29,420 nucleotides of DNA, taken from positions 459 to 29,878 of the IMG/VR virus record IMGVR_UViG_3300001589_000005; one strand, 5' to 3'. The DNA is from a virus. This document shows positions 11,707 through 20,262 of the stretch, one piece after another. The notes under the pieces are model-generated. The model saw nothing but the letters and a program-made list of their open reading frames with translations. It made no database searches and was not told where the DNA came from. The position numbers and the translations under genes are program-made. Within the stretch, counting starts at the first letter, position 1. Each line of letters begins with the position of its first letter.

Positions 11707-13647
11707 ATGGCAGATACAAATAATCAGAAAGTACGAGTAACGGAATTAGACTTTGATGAAATTAAAGCAAACCTAAAATCTTTTCTAAAAAACCAAACAG
11801 AATTTAGAGATTATGATTTTGAAGGTAGTGGTATGAGTGTTCTATTAGATACACTAGCATACAATACTCACTATCTAGGTTATAATGCAAACATGTTAGC
11901 AAATGAAATGTTTTTAGATAGTGCGGCTTTAAGAAGTTCTGTAGTATCACATGCAAAGACTTTAGGATACGAAACATCTTCATGTCGTGCTCCGAAAGCA
12001 ACTATAGGTATTGCATTAACAACAACTAACTCAACAGCCACTATGCCTGCTGGTACTAAGTTTACAAGTACAGTGGATGGAGTATCATATCAATTCGTAA
12101 CAACCTCGACTGTCCAATCTACAAGTTCTGGTAATACTGTGAACTTTGATAATACAGAAATTTTTGAAGGAACATATGTTACCACAAAATATACAGTGGA
12201 TAGCACTGATACGGAACAAAGATTTATTATCACTGATAACAGAGCCGATACTACAACTTTAAATGTAACAGTTCAAAATTCATCAACCGATACATTTACT
12301 ACAACCTTTACAAAAGCAACTGATATATCACAGCTGTCTATTAATAGTAATGTGTACTTTTTACAAGAAATAGAACAAGGTAGATATGAAGTTTATTTTG
12401 GTGATGGTGTTGTAAGTAAATCATTAACAGATGGGAACATCGTAATACTAAATTATGTTGTTACAAATAAAACTGCAGCCAATGGTGCAAATGCTTTTTC
12501 ATCACCAAGTGCTATTGGTGGTATTAGTGACATTGGTATTACACTCGTTGCTTCCGCTGCTGGTGGTGCAGAACCAGAAAGTATAAATTCAATAAAATTA
12601 AATGCCCCACTTGACTATGCGGCCCAAGGTAGATGTGTTACTAGAAATGACTACCAAGTATTTACTAAGAAGTTATTTGCAAATGCACAAGCCGTTTCTG
12701 TGTGGGGGGGAGAAGATGGAAGTTTTGATTCATCTTTAGGTGTTACTGCAACACCACAATATGGAAAAGTTTATATTTCAATTAAATCAAATACTGGACA
12801 GAACTTAACATCAGCACAAAAATCATCACTAGTTAAATCTTTTAGTCCATTTACCGTTGCATCAATAACACCAGTGATTGTGAATCCAGAAACAACATTC
12901 TTAATTCTACAAGTTAATTTTATGTTTGATTCTACAAAAACTGTTTTGGTTGGGCCAGACTTAGAAGCGTCTGTTATAACTGCAATTACAAATTACAATG
13001 ATACATCTTTAAAAAATTTCAATAGTCCATTTAGACACTCTGTTCTTACTGGATTAGTAGATAGTGTTGATGCTGCTATTTTAAATAACACTACAATTGT
13101 TACCATGGCAAAATTCTTTACACCGATTATATCAACAAATGTCTCCTACACAATTAGTTTTAACAATCCACTATATAATCCTCATTCTGGCCATAACGAG
13201 CTTGGTGGTGGTATTATTGCATCTACTGGATTTAAAATTGATGGTAGAACAGAAGAAATGTTTTTTGATGATGATGGAAAAGGAAACCTAAGAATGTATT
13301 ATCTACAAGGTTCTGCGAGAACTTATTATGCCACGCAAGCAGGAACAGTAAATTATTCTACTGGTGTGGTATCTACAAATGCATATAAATTTTCAAGTGT
13401 ATCAAATGTTGATGGACTTACTTCTACACAAATTAGAATGACAGCAACACCAAATTCAAATGATGTTGTACCAGTTAGAAATCAACTACTAGAAATAGAT
13501 TTAGTTAATTCAAGTATATTAAGTAATGTAGATGCTACTGCCACAACTGGTGTTGGTTATACGGTTGCCTCAACTGGTGGAGATGCACAAACCACAACTA
13601 CGACAGTTCAAACTAATCCATCTAGTGGTTCAACAAGTGCATATTAG
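11707..13647 (+). CDS. gp6: gp6-like baseplate wedge protein (gpJ family)
   Basis: 646 residues (T4 gp6 is 660). The N-terminal 100 residues are highly characteristic: VTELDFDEIKANLKSFLKNQ, DYDFEGSGMSVLLDTLAYNT, NANMLANEMFLDSAALRSSV and KTLGYETSSCRAPKA. The middle has EQGRYEVYFGDGVVSKSLTD and the core LDYAAQGRCVTRNDYQVFTK common to gp6/gpJ baseplate proteins. The C-terminal third is a Thr/Ser/Asn-rich beta region ending in TTTTTVQTNPSSGSTSAY. It forms dimers that join neighbouring wedges in the T4 baseplate. A run of seven G at 12704-12710 within the gene is in frame. Confidence 0.93.
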   Translation: MADTNNQKVRVTELDFDEIKANLKSFLKNQTEFRDYDFEGSGMSVLLDTLAYNTHYLGYNANMLANEMFLDSAALRSSVVSHAKTLGYETSSCRAPKATIGIALTTTNSTATMPAGTKFTSTVDGVSYQFVTTSTVQSTSSGNTVNFDNTEIFEGTYVTTKYTVDSTDTEQRFIITDNRADTTTLNVTVQNSSTDTFTTTFTKATDISQLSINSNVYFLQEIEQGRYEVYFGDGVVSKSLTDGNIVILNYVVTNKTAANGANAFSSPSAIGGISDIGITLVASAAGGAEPESINSIKLNAPLDYAAQGRCVTRNDYQVFTKKLFANAQAVSVWGGEDGSFDSSLGVTATPQYGKVYISIKSNTGQNLTSAQKSSLVKSFSPFTVASITPVIVNPETTFLILQVNFMFDSTKTVLVGPDLEASVITAITNYNDTSLKNFNSPFRHSVLTGLVDSVDAAILNNTTIVTMAKFFTPIISTNVSYTISFNNPLYNPHSGHNELGGGIIASTGFKIDGRTEEMFFDDDGKGNLRMYYLQGSARTYYATQAGTVNYSTGVVSTNAYKFSSVSNVDGLTSTQIRMTATPNSNDVVPVRNQLLEIDLVNSSILSNVDATATTGVGYTVASTGGDAQTTTTTVQTNPSSGSTSAY

Positions 13648-13657
13648 GGAGTAATCT

Positions 13658-16600
13658 ATGTCTGAAAAATCTTCCAAGTTTCTAGGCAAGATATCTCCAT
13701 TAGTAGAAGGACAGTTTCCAGACTTTGTTAAAGATGAAAACAAACTCTTTGTAAAATTTGTTCAAGACTATTATAAGTTTCTTGAAGCTGGTAAGATGGA
13801 ACTTACTGCTGCTGTTGATTATATAAAATATGAAACAGAAACAATATCCTATATTCTTAATGATGAAGGTGATCGTATCGTTGCTGAACAAGGTGCTGGT
13901 ACGGTTGGAAACTTTACTAATGGTGAGACTATTATAGGGTCTTCATCAAATGCTATTGCTGAAGTTATAGTAGAAGATGTCCGTAACGGAACAATCTACA
14001 TTTCATCTCATCAAAAATTTGAAACTGGTGAAACAATAACTGGACAAACCTCTGGTGCAACTGGTGTATTAAAAAGATATCGTGCAAACCCAGTTCAAAA
14101 TATTCAACAACTTTTAGACTACGCTGACGTAGACAATACAATCTTTGACTTTTTAAATAAATTTAGAGATTCGTTTATGGAAGCAATTCCTAATACTCTT
14201 GCAACTGGAACTGCTAAAAGAAATCTAATAAAATCTATCAGAGATTTATATTCTGCAAAAGGAACATCCGAAGGTCACAAACTCTTTATGAGATTGTTAC
14301 TTGGTGAAAGTGCATCTATCTTTTATCCGACACAATATATGTTGAGGGTGTCAAATGGAGATTGGCGTCAAAAGACTACAATGAGAGTTGAGACTATAGG
14401 TTCTTCTGCTGATGAAATTGTTAACCAAGTTATAACTGGTTCAACATCTTTTGCAACTGCGATTGTTGTAGACACTATTACGTTTCAACAAGGTTCTGTA
14501 TCTGTTACGGAACTAGAGATTGACTCTGTAGTTGGTACATTTCAAACCGATGAATTGATTACTGCAATATCAACACTTACAGACGTTCCTGCTAATTTTC
14601 GTATAAAAGCAATTGTTTCTTCAGCAGACTTAGGCACTTCTGGTGCTTTATATGTAGACAATGAAATAATTGATGCAGAGGCTTTGGGTAATGATTTTGC
14701 TGATGTTAGAGTTGATGGTATTAAGTCTGGTGGAGTAACATCAATTGAAATAGATGCTACTGGTGCTGATTATCAAGTGGGAGATAAAGTAACCTTTACT
14801 GCAAACGCTGTAGACACAGACGTATCTGACGCTTCTGGCTTTGTAACTGTAACTGGTGGTGGTATTGCAAATGAAGATAGTTCAGGCGATATTATAATCT
14901 TAGAAGATGACACCTCTGTTAGTACGGAAAATTTTGATATCCTACTAGAGAGTAGATTAGAGGATAGATTTATCGGAGATGGTACGACAACTGCATTTAC
15001 ATTATCCACTGTTCCTTCTACGGATACTCTTACAGTACTTGTTGATAATGTAGTTACAACTGCTTATACACAATCTGGTTCAACTATAACATTTACAACA
15101 GCGCCTAAAAATCTCTCAACCATTTTTATTAAGGGTAATCCACAAGATTATCTACTATTAGATAGGACAGATTCTAGTGGCACTGATACTGGATTTAGAA
15201 TACAAACAAATCAACAGATAGAAGTCGTTGATACCTTTGGAACAGATAATGATCAAATAGTTCTTGAAGATGGTTCTATGGGCGCAGAGTTTGGACAAAT
15301 TAAAAAAATATTTATAGAAAACAAAGGTGATGGTTATACAAGATTGCCTACTGTTTCTGTATCATCTACCTTTGGTACTGGTGCTGATCTTACTTCTCTA
15401 TCCACAGAGATTGGTAAAATTCAAGCAATAAAAATTAGTGACTCTGGATTCAATTACACAGTTTCAAATGCTCCAGTTATTGAACCAAGAGCACACTTTG
15501 TTTTAAAAGATGTATCTGGAACATTTGCCTTAGGTAATACTCTAACTACAAACGGACACACTGGAACAGTTCAATCGTTTGATACTGGTACTAAACTATT
15601 AACTACAACTTTTGAAAATGAGGAAAGGATCATTCACGAACAAAAAGGTTCTACTTTCCAAGATAGTATTGAGTTAGAAGGAAACACTGGTGATAATTTA
15701 TCATCTAGATTATTCTTAGAAGATGAACAAGACTTTGATGGTGGGGATAATATTGTATTAGATGGAACTAGTATAAAAGCACCAATCAATCAGACATTTG
15801 TTTTAAAAGTTAAAAAATATTCAGAATTAAACGAGGATGGTGTATCTGTCAATCGGTTTATGATAAATGAATCTAAACGACCAGAATTAGCATTGTATGA
15901 GGGTAACACTTATTATTTTGATTTATCTGACCCATCGTTGTATAGTGATAACACCTCTGTTAATGCTCACCAATTAAGATTTTCAACTACACCAGATGGA
16001 ACACATGCTTCTGGAACTGCATTTACAGATGGGGTAACTGAATCAGTTATAACACTTATACCAATTGGAACTGCTGGTTCGTTTATTCAAATAGTTGTTC
16101 CAACGAATGCTCCAAACCTTTATTACTATTGTACAAATCATAGTGGAATGGGTAATACTATTTTAACACCACAACTACAATCAGTCGTATTGGATGAGGG
16201 TGGAAATATATTAACAGACGGATTAAGTAAACATGAATTTAATATACGTTTGGAAGATGCAATTAACTATACTGGTTTTGGTATTATAGAATTTGAAGAA
16301 GATGCTGGTTTTATTCAAGGACGTTTAGATTTAGAAGATAAGAGTAAAATACTTCTAGAAAGTTCTAGTGAATTAAGTGGTGGTGGTATTGAACTTGAAG
16401 ATGCTGTAGGAAAAGTTAAAGCTGGATTTAATTATAATGTGGGGGGTGTTCAACTAGAAGAATCTATTAGTAGTTTTGTCCAAGGAATTGGTGAAAAAAT
16501 TGTTATGGATAGATATAGAGAAATCAATCCAGGCTCAGTATTCATAGTACAAGAAAATGGTGATCCATTACTTGGTGAAGATTTTGGTTTCAACCTAACA

Positions 16601-18712
16601 TTAGAAGATAATGATCAATTTTTATTAGACGATGAAACTGCTGACTTTATTGTAATGGATGGAACAAATAGTTCATCTCTTAATGTTGGACAAAATTTGA
16701 TACTAGAACAACCAATTGATTTTTCAAATAAAGATGTCACTATCACGGATTCTAGTGGTGCAACTGGAACAATTATTTTTGCTGATGTTGCCACTGGTAC
16801 ATTGAGTGTTGATACAACATCAACTGGTGTAGGGAATTATGTAACAATTGATAACTTGATTGGTGAGGATTTGATTCGTATTCAAGACTCATTCTATTAT
16901 CAAGATTTTTCATATGAGGTTTCCGTTGGACAATCAACTGCAACTTATATTAATCAACTTAAAAGAGCAGTCCATCCTGCTGGTTTTGCTCCATTTGGTA
17001 AAGTTAGTATTGCATCATTTGTTTCTGCAACTGTGGGAACAACTGCGGCTGGTGTTGCTGGATACCTTGGTGATACTCAAACATTCACACCAGAACTTGC
17101 TTCTGTTCTTGAAACAATATTTGATCAAACAATTAAGAGAAGATTAAAAGCTGGAAGTATGGTTATTGGTGCAGAGGATGACCAGATATTATTAGAGAAT
17201 GGTGTGAAGGTTGATGAGGTACTTGCTCTTGAAGGTACAGACACAAATGTAGTAAGTGGTATGCCCTCTGACATTTCTATATTACTAGAAGATAGTTTAC
17301 AGCCAAGTAACTATACTTATGCTGTTTCTCATTTAGTTCAAGAAGATGATTATCAAATACTTCACGAAACTGGTAGACATACAGATGAGTTTGATAATAT
17401 CATAACAGAAGATAGTGCTCAAATACTCATGGAATTTGGAAGTCTTACTGGTGGTACTGCATTACTATATGAACCAAATCAATTTACTGCAAATGAAACT
17501 GGTGGCGGTAGAGTTATGTCCGAAAGTTCTTCTGCAAGTGGCAGTGATAATGAAACTATATTAACAAAAGAAATGAGAATAACACGATCAACTAAACCAA
17601 TAAATCATGCTGCTAGAAACTTATTAACATATCTATATGATCATCCTTTTGCTGTGGAACAAGCATACGGTGGAATACAAATGGAAAACAATTCCATTTT
17701 AGGTATGGAAGATGGAACAGATACAGACGGTGACGGTGATGCAGTAATAGATAATATACTTTTAGAAACTGGTGGACTTATAGTTGTAAATGATACAGCA
17801 GTTCGTCATGATGTAATTAGATTAGATGGTGAAGAACCTTTACCTTCTGTTGCTTTCTTAGTAACTGAGGCTGGTGAAAATATCGTATTTGAACAAGATA
17901 CTATTAATATAGGGTCTGGTAGAACATTACTTGAATCATCTATCTTTACTTTTATTGCAGATCAAGTTAGAAATAGAAATGAAAAATTACTATTGTCTGA
18001 ACCTACAAACGATGATACACTAACTCTTTCAGAAATAGGTGATATACAGATTACAGAAATTGCAAGAAAGGGAAAAATATTACAAAATGGATTTGGCATT
18101 ACTGGACAAAGTATTTCAATAGAAGATGTTGGTATTGCACTAGAAGAAGATGGTTTTATCTTGATGGATGGAACTGAAATAAGTGGTGTTGGTGATACTG
18201 CTTTTGCAGTAAATGAAAACTCATCAATACTGTTAGAAAATATAACTGGTAAACACGAAAGAATAATACAAGAAACTGCTGGGGCAATAGTAGAAGAAGA
18301 TACATCTTCATTGTCAACTATAGATTTAATTCAATTAGAAGATTCTTTAAATGATGGTATTGGTGTTCCCCCTGCTATATTACTAGAAAATGAATATCTA
18401 AGATTGCGTGAAGATATTATTGTTCAAGAAGATGGAACAACTGCTGACGGTGGTAATATAGTTCTTGATGCAACAAGTACTGCTGCTGACGGCAATCCAG
18501 TAGATGAAAATGGAAAACTTGTACAAGAACAAGATACTGCTGATATAGGTTCTGATAGAATAAATCATATCGTATTAGAAACATCAGACTATATCGCCAA
18601 TGCTGGAGTTAAACCAATTGAAAATTATACCATGTCTGGGAGTATAAATACTAGTATAAGGAACATTCCAATCGTACAGCCTGCAATTATTACTTTAAAG
18701 AAGGTTTCATAA
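13658..18712 (+). CDS. Giant baseplate/virion protein in gp7 position, cupredoxin-like and acidic repeats
   Basis: 1684 residues; GGGAG at 13647-13651 before the ATG. Order: conserved N-terminus (PLVEGQFPDFVKDENKLFVK, FVQDYYKFLEAG, 1-45); two modules of type GETIIGSSSNAIAEV (89) and GETITGQTSGATGVL (124); a conserved core near 145-250 (FRDSFMEAIPNTLATG, IRDLYSAKGTSEGHKLFMRL); beta modules with GDGYTRLPTV; a cupredoxin-like domain at about 714-835 with His771, Cys825, His828 and Met831; then about 850 residues rich in ILLEDG-like repeats, interrupted by YQDFSYEVSVG...HPAGFAPFG near 1080-1110 and a DTDGDGD calcium-type loop near 1352. Synteny puts it where T4 has gp7 (1032 aa), the wedge scaffold. 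Similarity to gp7 itself is not readable, so the gene name is left open. Confidence 0.75.
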   Translation: MSEKSSKFLGKISPLVEGQFPDFVKDENKLFVKFVQDYYKFLEAGKMELTAAVDYIKYETETISYILNDEGDRIVAEQGAGTVGNFTNGETIIGSSSNAIAEVIVEDVRNGTIYISSHQKFETGETITGQTSGATGVLKRYRANPVQNIQQLLDYADVDNTIFDFLNKFRDSFMEAIPNTLATGTAKRNLIKSIRDLYSAKGTSEGHKLFMRLLLGESASIFYPTQYMLRVSNGDWRQKTTMRVETIGSSADEIVNQVITGSTSFATAIVVDTITFQQGSVSVTELEIDSVVGTFQTDELITAISTLTDVPANFRIKAIVSSADLGTSGALYVDNEIIDAEALGNDFADVRVDGIKSGGVTSIEIDATGADYQVGDKVTFTANAVDTDVSDASGFVTVTGGGIANEDSSGDIIILEDDTSVSTENFDILLESRLEDRFIGDGTTTAFTLSTVPSTDTLTVLVDNVVTTAYTQSGSTITFTTAPKNLSTIFIKGNPQDYLLLDRTDSSGTDTGFRIQTNQQIEVVDTFGTDNDQIVLEDGSMGAEFGQIKKIFIENKGDGYTRLPTVSVSSTFGTGADLTSLSTEIGKIQAIKISDSGFNYTVSNAPVIEPRAHFVLKDVSGTFALGNTLTTNGHTGTVQSFDTGTKLLTTTFENEERIIHEQKGSTFQDSIELEGNTGDNLSSRLFLEDEQDFDGGDNIVLDGTSIKAPINQTFVLKVKKYSELNEDGVSVNRFMINESKRPELALYEGNTYYFDLSDPSLYSDNTSVNAHQLRFSTTPDGTHASGTAFTDGVTESVITLIPIGTAGSFIQIVVPTNAPNLYYYCTNHSGMGNTILTPQLQSVVLDEGGNILTDGLSKHEFNIRLEDAINYTGFGIIEFEEDAGFIQGRLDLEDKSKILLESSSELSGGGIELEDAVGKVKAGFNYNVGGVQLEESISSFVQGIGEKIVMDRYREINPGSVFIVQENGDPLLGEDFGFNLTLEDNDQFLLDDETADFIVMDGTNSSSLNVGQNLILEQPIDFSNKDVTITDSSGATGTIIFADVATGTLSVDTTSTGVGNYVTIDNLIGEDLIRIQDSFYYQDFSYEVSVGQSTATYINQLKRAVHPAGFAPFGKVSIASFVSATVGTTAAGVAGYLGDTQTFTPELASVLETIFDQTIKRRLKAGSMVIGAEDDQILLENGVKVDEVLALEGTDTNVVSGMPSDISILLEDSLQPSNYTYAVSHLVQEDDYQILHETGRHTDEFDNIITEDSAQILMEFGSLTGGTALLYEPNQFTANETGGGRVMSESSSASGSDNETILTKEMRITRSTKPINHAARNLLTYLYDHPFAVEQAYGGIQMENNSILGMEDGTDTDGDGDAVIDNILLETGGLIVVNDTAVRHDVIRLDGEEPLPSVAFLVTEAGENIVFEQDTINIGSGRTLLESSIFTFIADQVRNRNEKLLLSEPTNDDTLTLSEIGDIQITEIARKGKILQNGFGITGQSISIEDVGIALEEDGFILMDGTEISGVGDTAFAVNENSSILLENITGKHERIIQETAGAIVEEDTSSLSTIDLIQLEDSLNDGIGVPPAILLENEYLRLREDIIVQEDGTTADGGNIVLDATSTAADGNPVDENGKLVQEQDTADIGSDRINHIVLETSDYIANAGVKPIENYTMSGSINTSIRNIPIVQPAIITLKKVS

Positions 18713-18725
18713 GATGGAAATGTGT

Positions 18726-18733
18726 TATAAATA
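18726..18733 (+). promoter_or_regulatory. T4-type late promoter TATAAATA (before gp8)
   Basis: TATAAATA at 18726-18733, 26 bases upstream of ATG 18752, with AAAGGA at 18739-18744. Another TATAAATA at 18643-18650 lies inside the preceding gene and may be fortuitous. Confidence 0.75.
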
Positions 18734-18751
18734 TATACAAAGGATTAAAAA

Positions 18752-20251
18752 ATGTCGGCAATAATCACGGAAAAATTTAGACAGCATAATGCTAATCAGT
18801 TTCACGAATCATTTACTGAAGCAGCTGCATCAACGTATTACCTATTCATAGGTAAAGCAACACCATTCACTTCTGGTACAACTGGTGGAAACGATACTAT
18901 TCCCCCAACACCAGCAGACGATATAAGTTCAGAGTTCTATAGATGGGATTCTATGATTGCAGCTAAACAGATTGGATCAACTGATATATCTTTTGCTTTA
19001 CCAAGAACAAATTGGGTAAACGGAACTGTTTACTCTATGTACAAAGATAATATATCTGCATCAAACTTATCTGCCAATGGTGCAACAAATCTCTTTGACT
19101 CAAACTTTTATTTCATAACCTCTGCATTTAGAGTATACAAAATATTAGATAATAACTCTGGGGCTTCATACTCTGGTTCTGAACCGACATCAGAATCAAC
19201 ATCAACATTTGCCCTAGGTGGTTATGTCCTTAAATATATGTACACCGTTTCTGCATCAGATGCTACTAAGTTTCTTACCACAGACTATATGCCTGTGTCT
19301 ACAAACTCAACTGTGAGTGCAGCTGCAGTAGATGGTAAGATTGAAAGTCTTTCTGTAACTGGTGGTTCTGGTTATACAGACGGAACTTACTACGCTGCTG
19401 TTTATGGAGATGGAACAAGTGCTGGAACAGCTTCTGGTGCGATTGTCTCAATCAAAGTTAGTGGTGGTGCAATCCAAGGATTTGGATTATCCTCTGGAAC
19501 AGATACAATTTTACACGCTGGTGGAAATGGGTATACTTTTGGTTCTGTTAATTTAGGGTCTGCATATATCTTTTCTGACACTGCATTAACATCTTCTTCT
19601 TCATTAGGTAGTGGTTCTGGTGGTGCTGTAAATGTTATCATAAGTCCAAAAAGTGGACACGGTAATGATGCTGTCGCAGAGTTAGGTGGACACTATGTGA
19701 TGACAAATACCACACTAACACAAGCAGAGAATGATGATATTACAACTGCAAACGATTTCAGAGAAGTAGGAATAGTTGTAGATCCAACAACTTTTGGAAC
19801 ATCAACCATTTCTTCAATTGCAACTGGAAGAATGACATATGTTGTAAAAATGTCAACATCGTCTGGAACTTTCGATGTGGATGAAACAATAACACAAGCA
19901 ACTACTGGTGCTGTAGGTAGAGTTGTAGAATGGGATTCTGCTAGAAGTCTACTTTATTATCACCAAGAAAGATTTGGTTCTTATGGAACAAATTCTACAA
20001 CTGGTGCTTATGCTGCTTTTTCTGGAACAACAACTGTAACTGGTGGAACTTCCGGCGCAACTGGAACACCATCAAACACTGCAAGTGAAACTGTTACCTT
20101 GGCTAATTCTAATACCTTAACCTTAACAAGTGGGTATGCAAATCCAGAGTTACAACCAGATAGTGGTAATATTGTATACTTAGAAAATAGAAAACCTATT
20201 CAAAGATCAAGTGACCAAACAGAAGATATAAAAATAATAATTGAATTTTAA
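18752..20251 (+). CDS. gp8: gp8-like baseplate wedge protein with inserted beta modules
   Basis: 499 residues versus 334 in T4. The gp8 signature is clear in the N-terminal 190 residues: FRQHNANQFHESFTEAAAST, YYLFIGKATPF, FYRWDSMIAAKQIGSTDISF, PRTNWVNGTVYSMY, FRVYKILDNNSGASYSGSEP and GGYVLKYMYTVSASDATKFL. From about 195 to 470 a Gly/Ser/Thr-rich region has been added, containing GGSGYTDGTYYAA, GGAIQGFGLSSGTD, DVDETITQATTGAVGRV and GGTSGATGTPS modules that also occur in the neighbouring giant proteins. The end (PDSGNIVYLENRKPIQRSSD, DIKIIIEF) is typical of gp8-like proteins of marine phages. In T4 gp8 dimers bridge gp7, gp6 and gp10 in the wedge. Confidence 0.88.
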   Translation: MSAIITEKFRQHNANQFHESFTEAAASTYYLFIGKATPFTSGTTGGNDTIPPTPADDISSEFYRWDSMIAAKQIGSTDISFALPRTNWVNGTVYSMYKDNISASNLSANGATNLFDSNFYFITSAFRVYKILDNNSGASYSGSEPTSESTSTFALGGYVLKYMYTVSASDATKFLTTDYMPVSTNSTVSAAAVDGKIESLSVTGGSGYTDGTYYAAVYGDGTSAGTASGAIVSIKVSGGAIQGFGLSSGTDTILHAGGNGYTFGSVNLGSAYIFSDTALTSSSSLGSGSGGAVNVIISPKSGHGNDAVAELGGHYVMTNTTLTQAENDDITTANDFREVGIVVDPTTFGTSTISSIATGRMTYVVKMSTSSGTFDVDETITQATTGAVGRVVEWDSARSLLYYHQERFGSYGTNSTTGAYAAFSGTTTVTGGTSGATGTPSNTASETVTLANSNTLTLTSGYANPELQPDSGNIVYLENRKPIQRSSDQTEDIKIIIEF

Positions 20252-20262
20252 AGGATTAGTTA

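Noticed and set aside
12704-12710. Seven-G run in gp6 as a phase-variation or frameshift site
   Set aside because: The frame is intact on both sides and encodes a plausible WGGEDG; no alternative product in the shifted frames.
18643-18650. TATAAATA inside the 3' end of the 1684-aa gene
   Set aside because: Coding position and 109 bases from the next start, while a better placed copy exists at 18726; chance occurrence is likely in AT-rich DNA.
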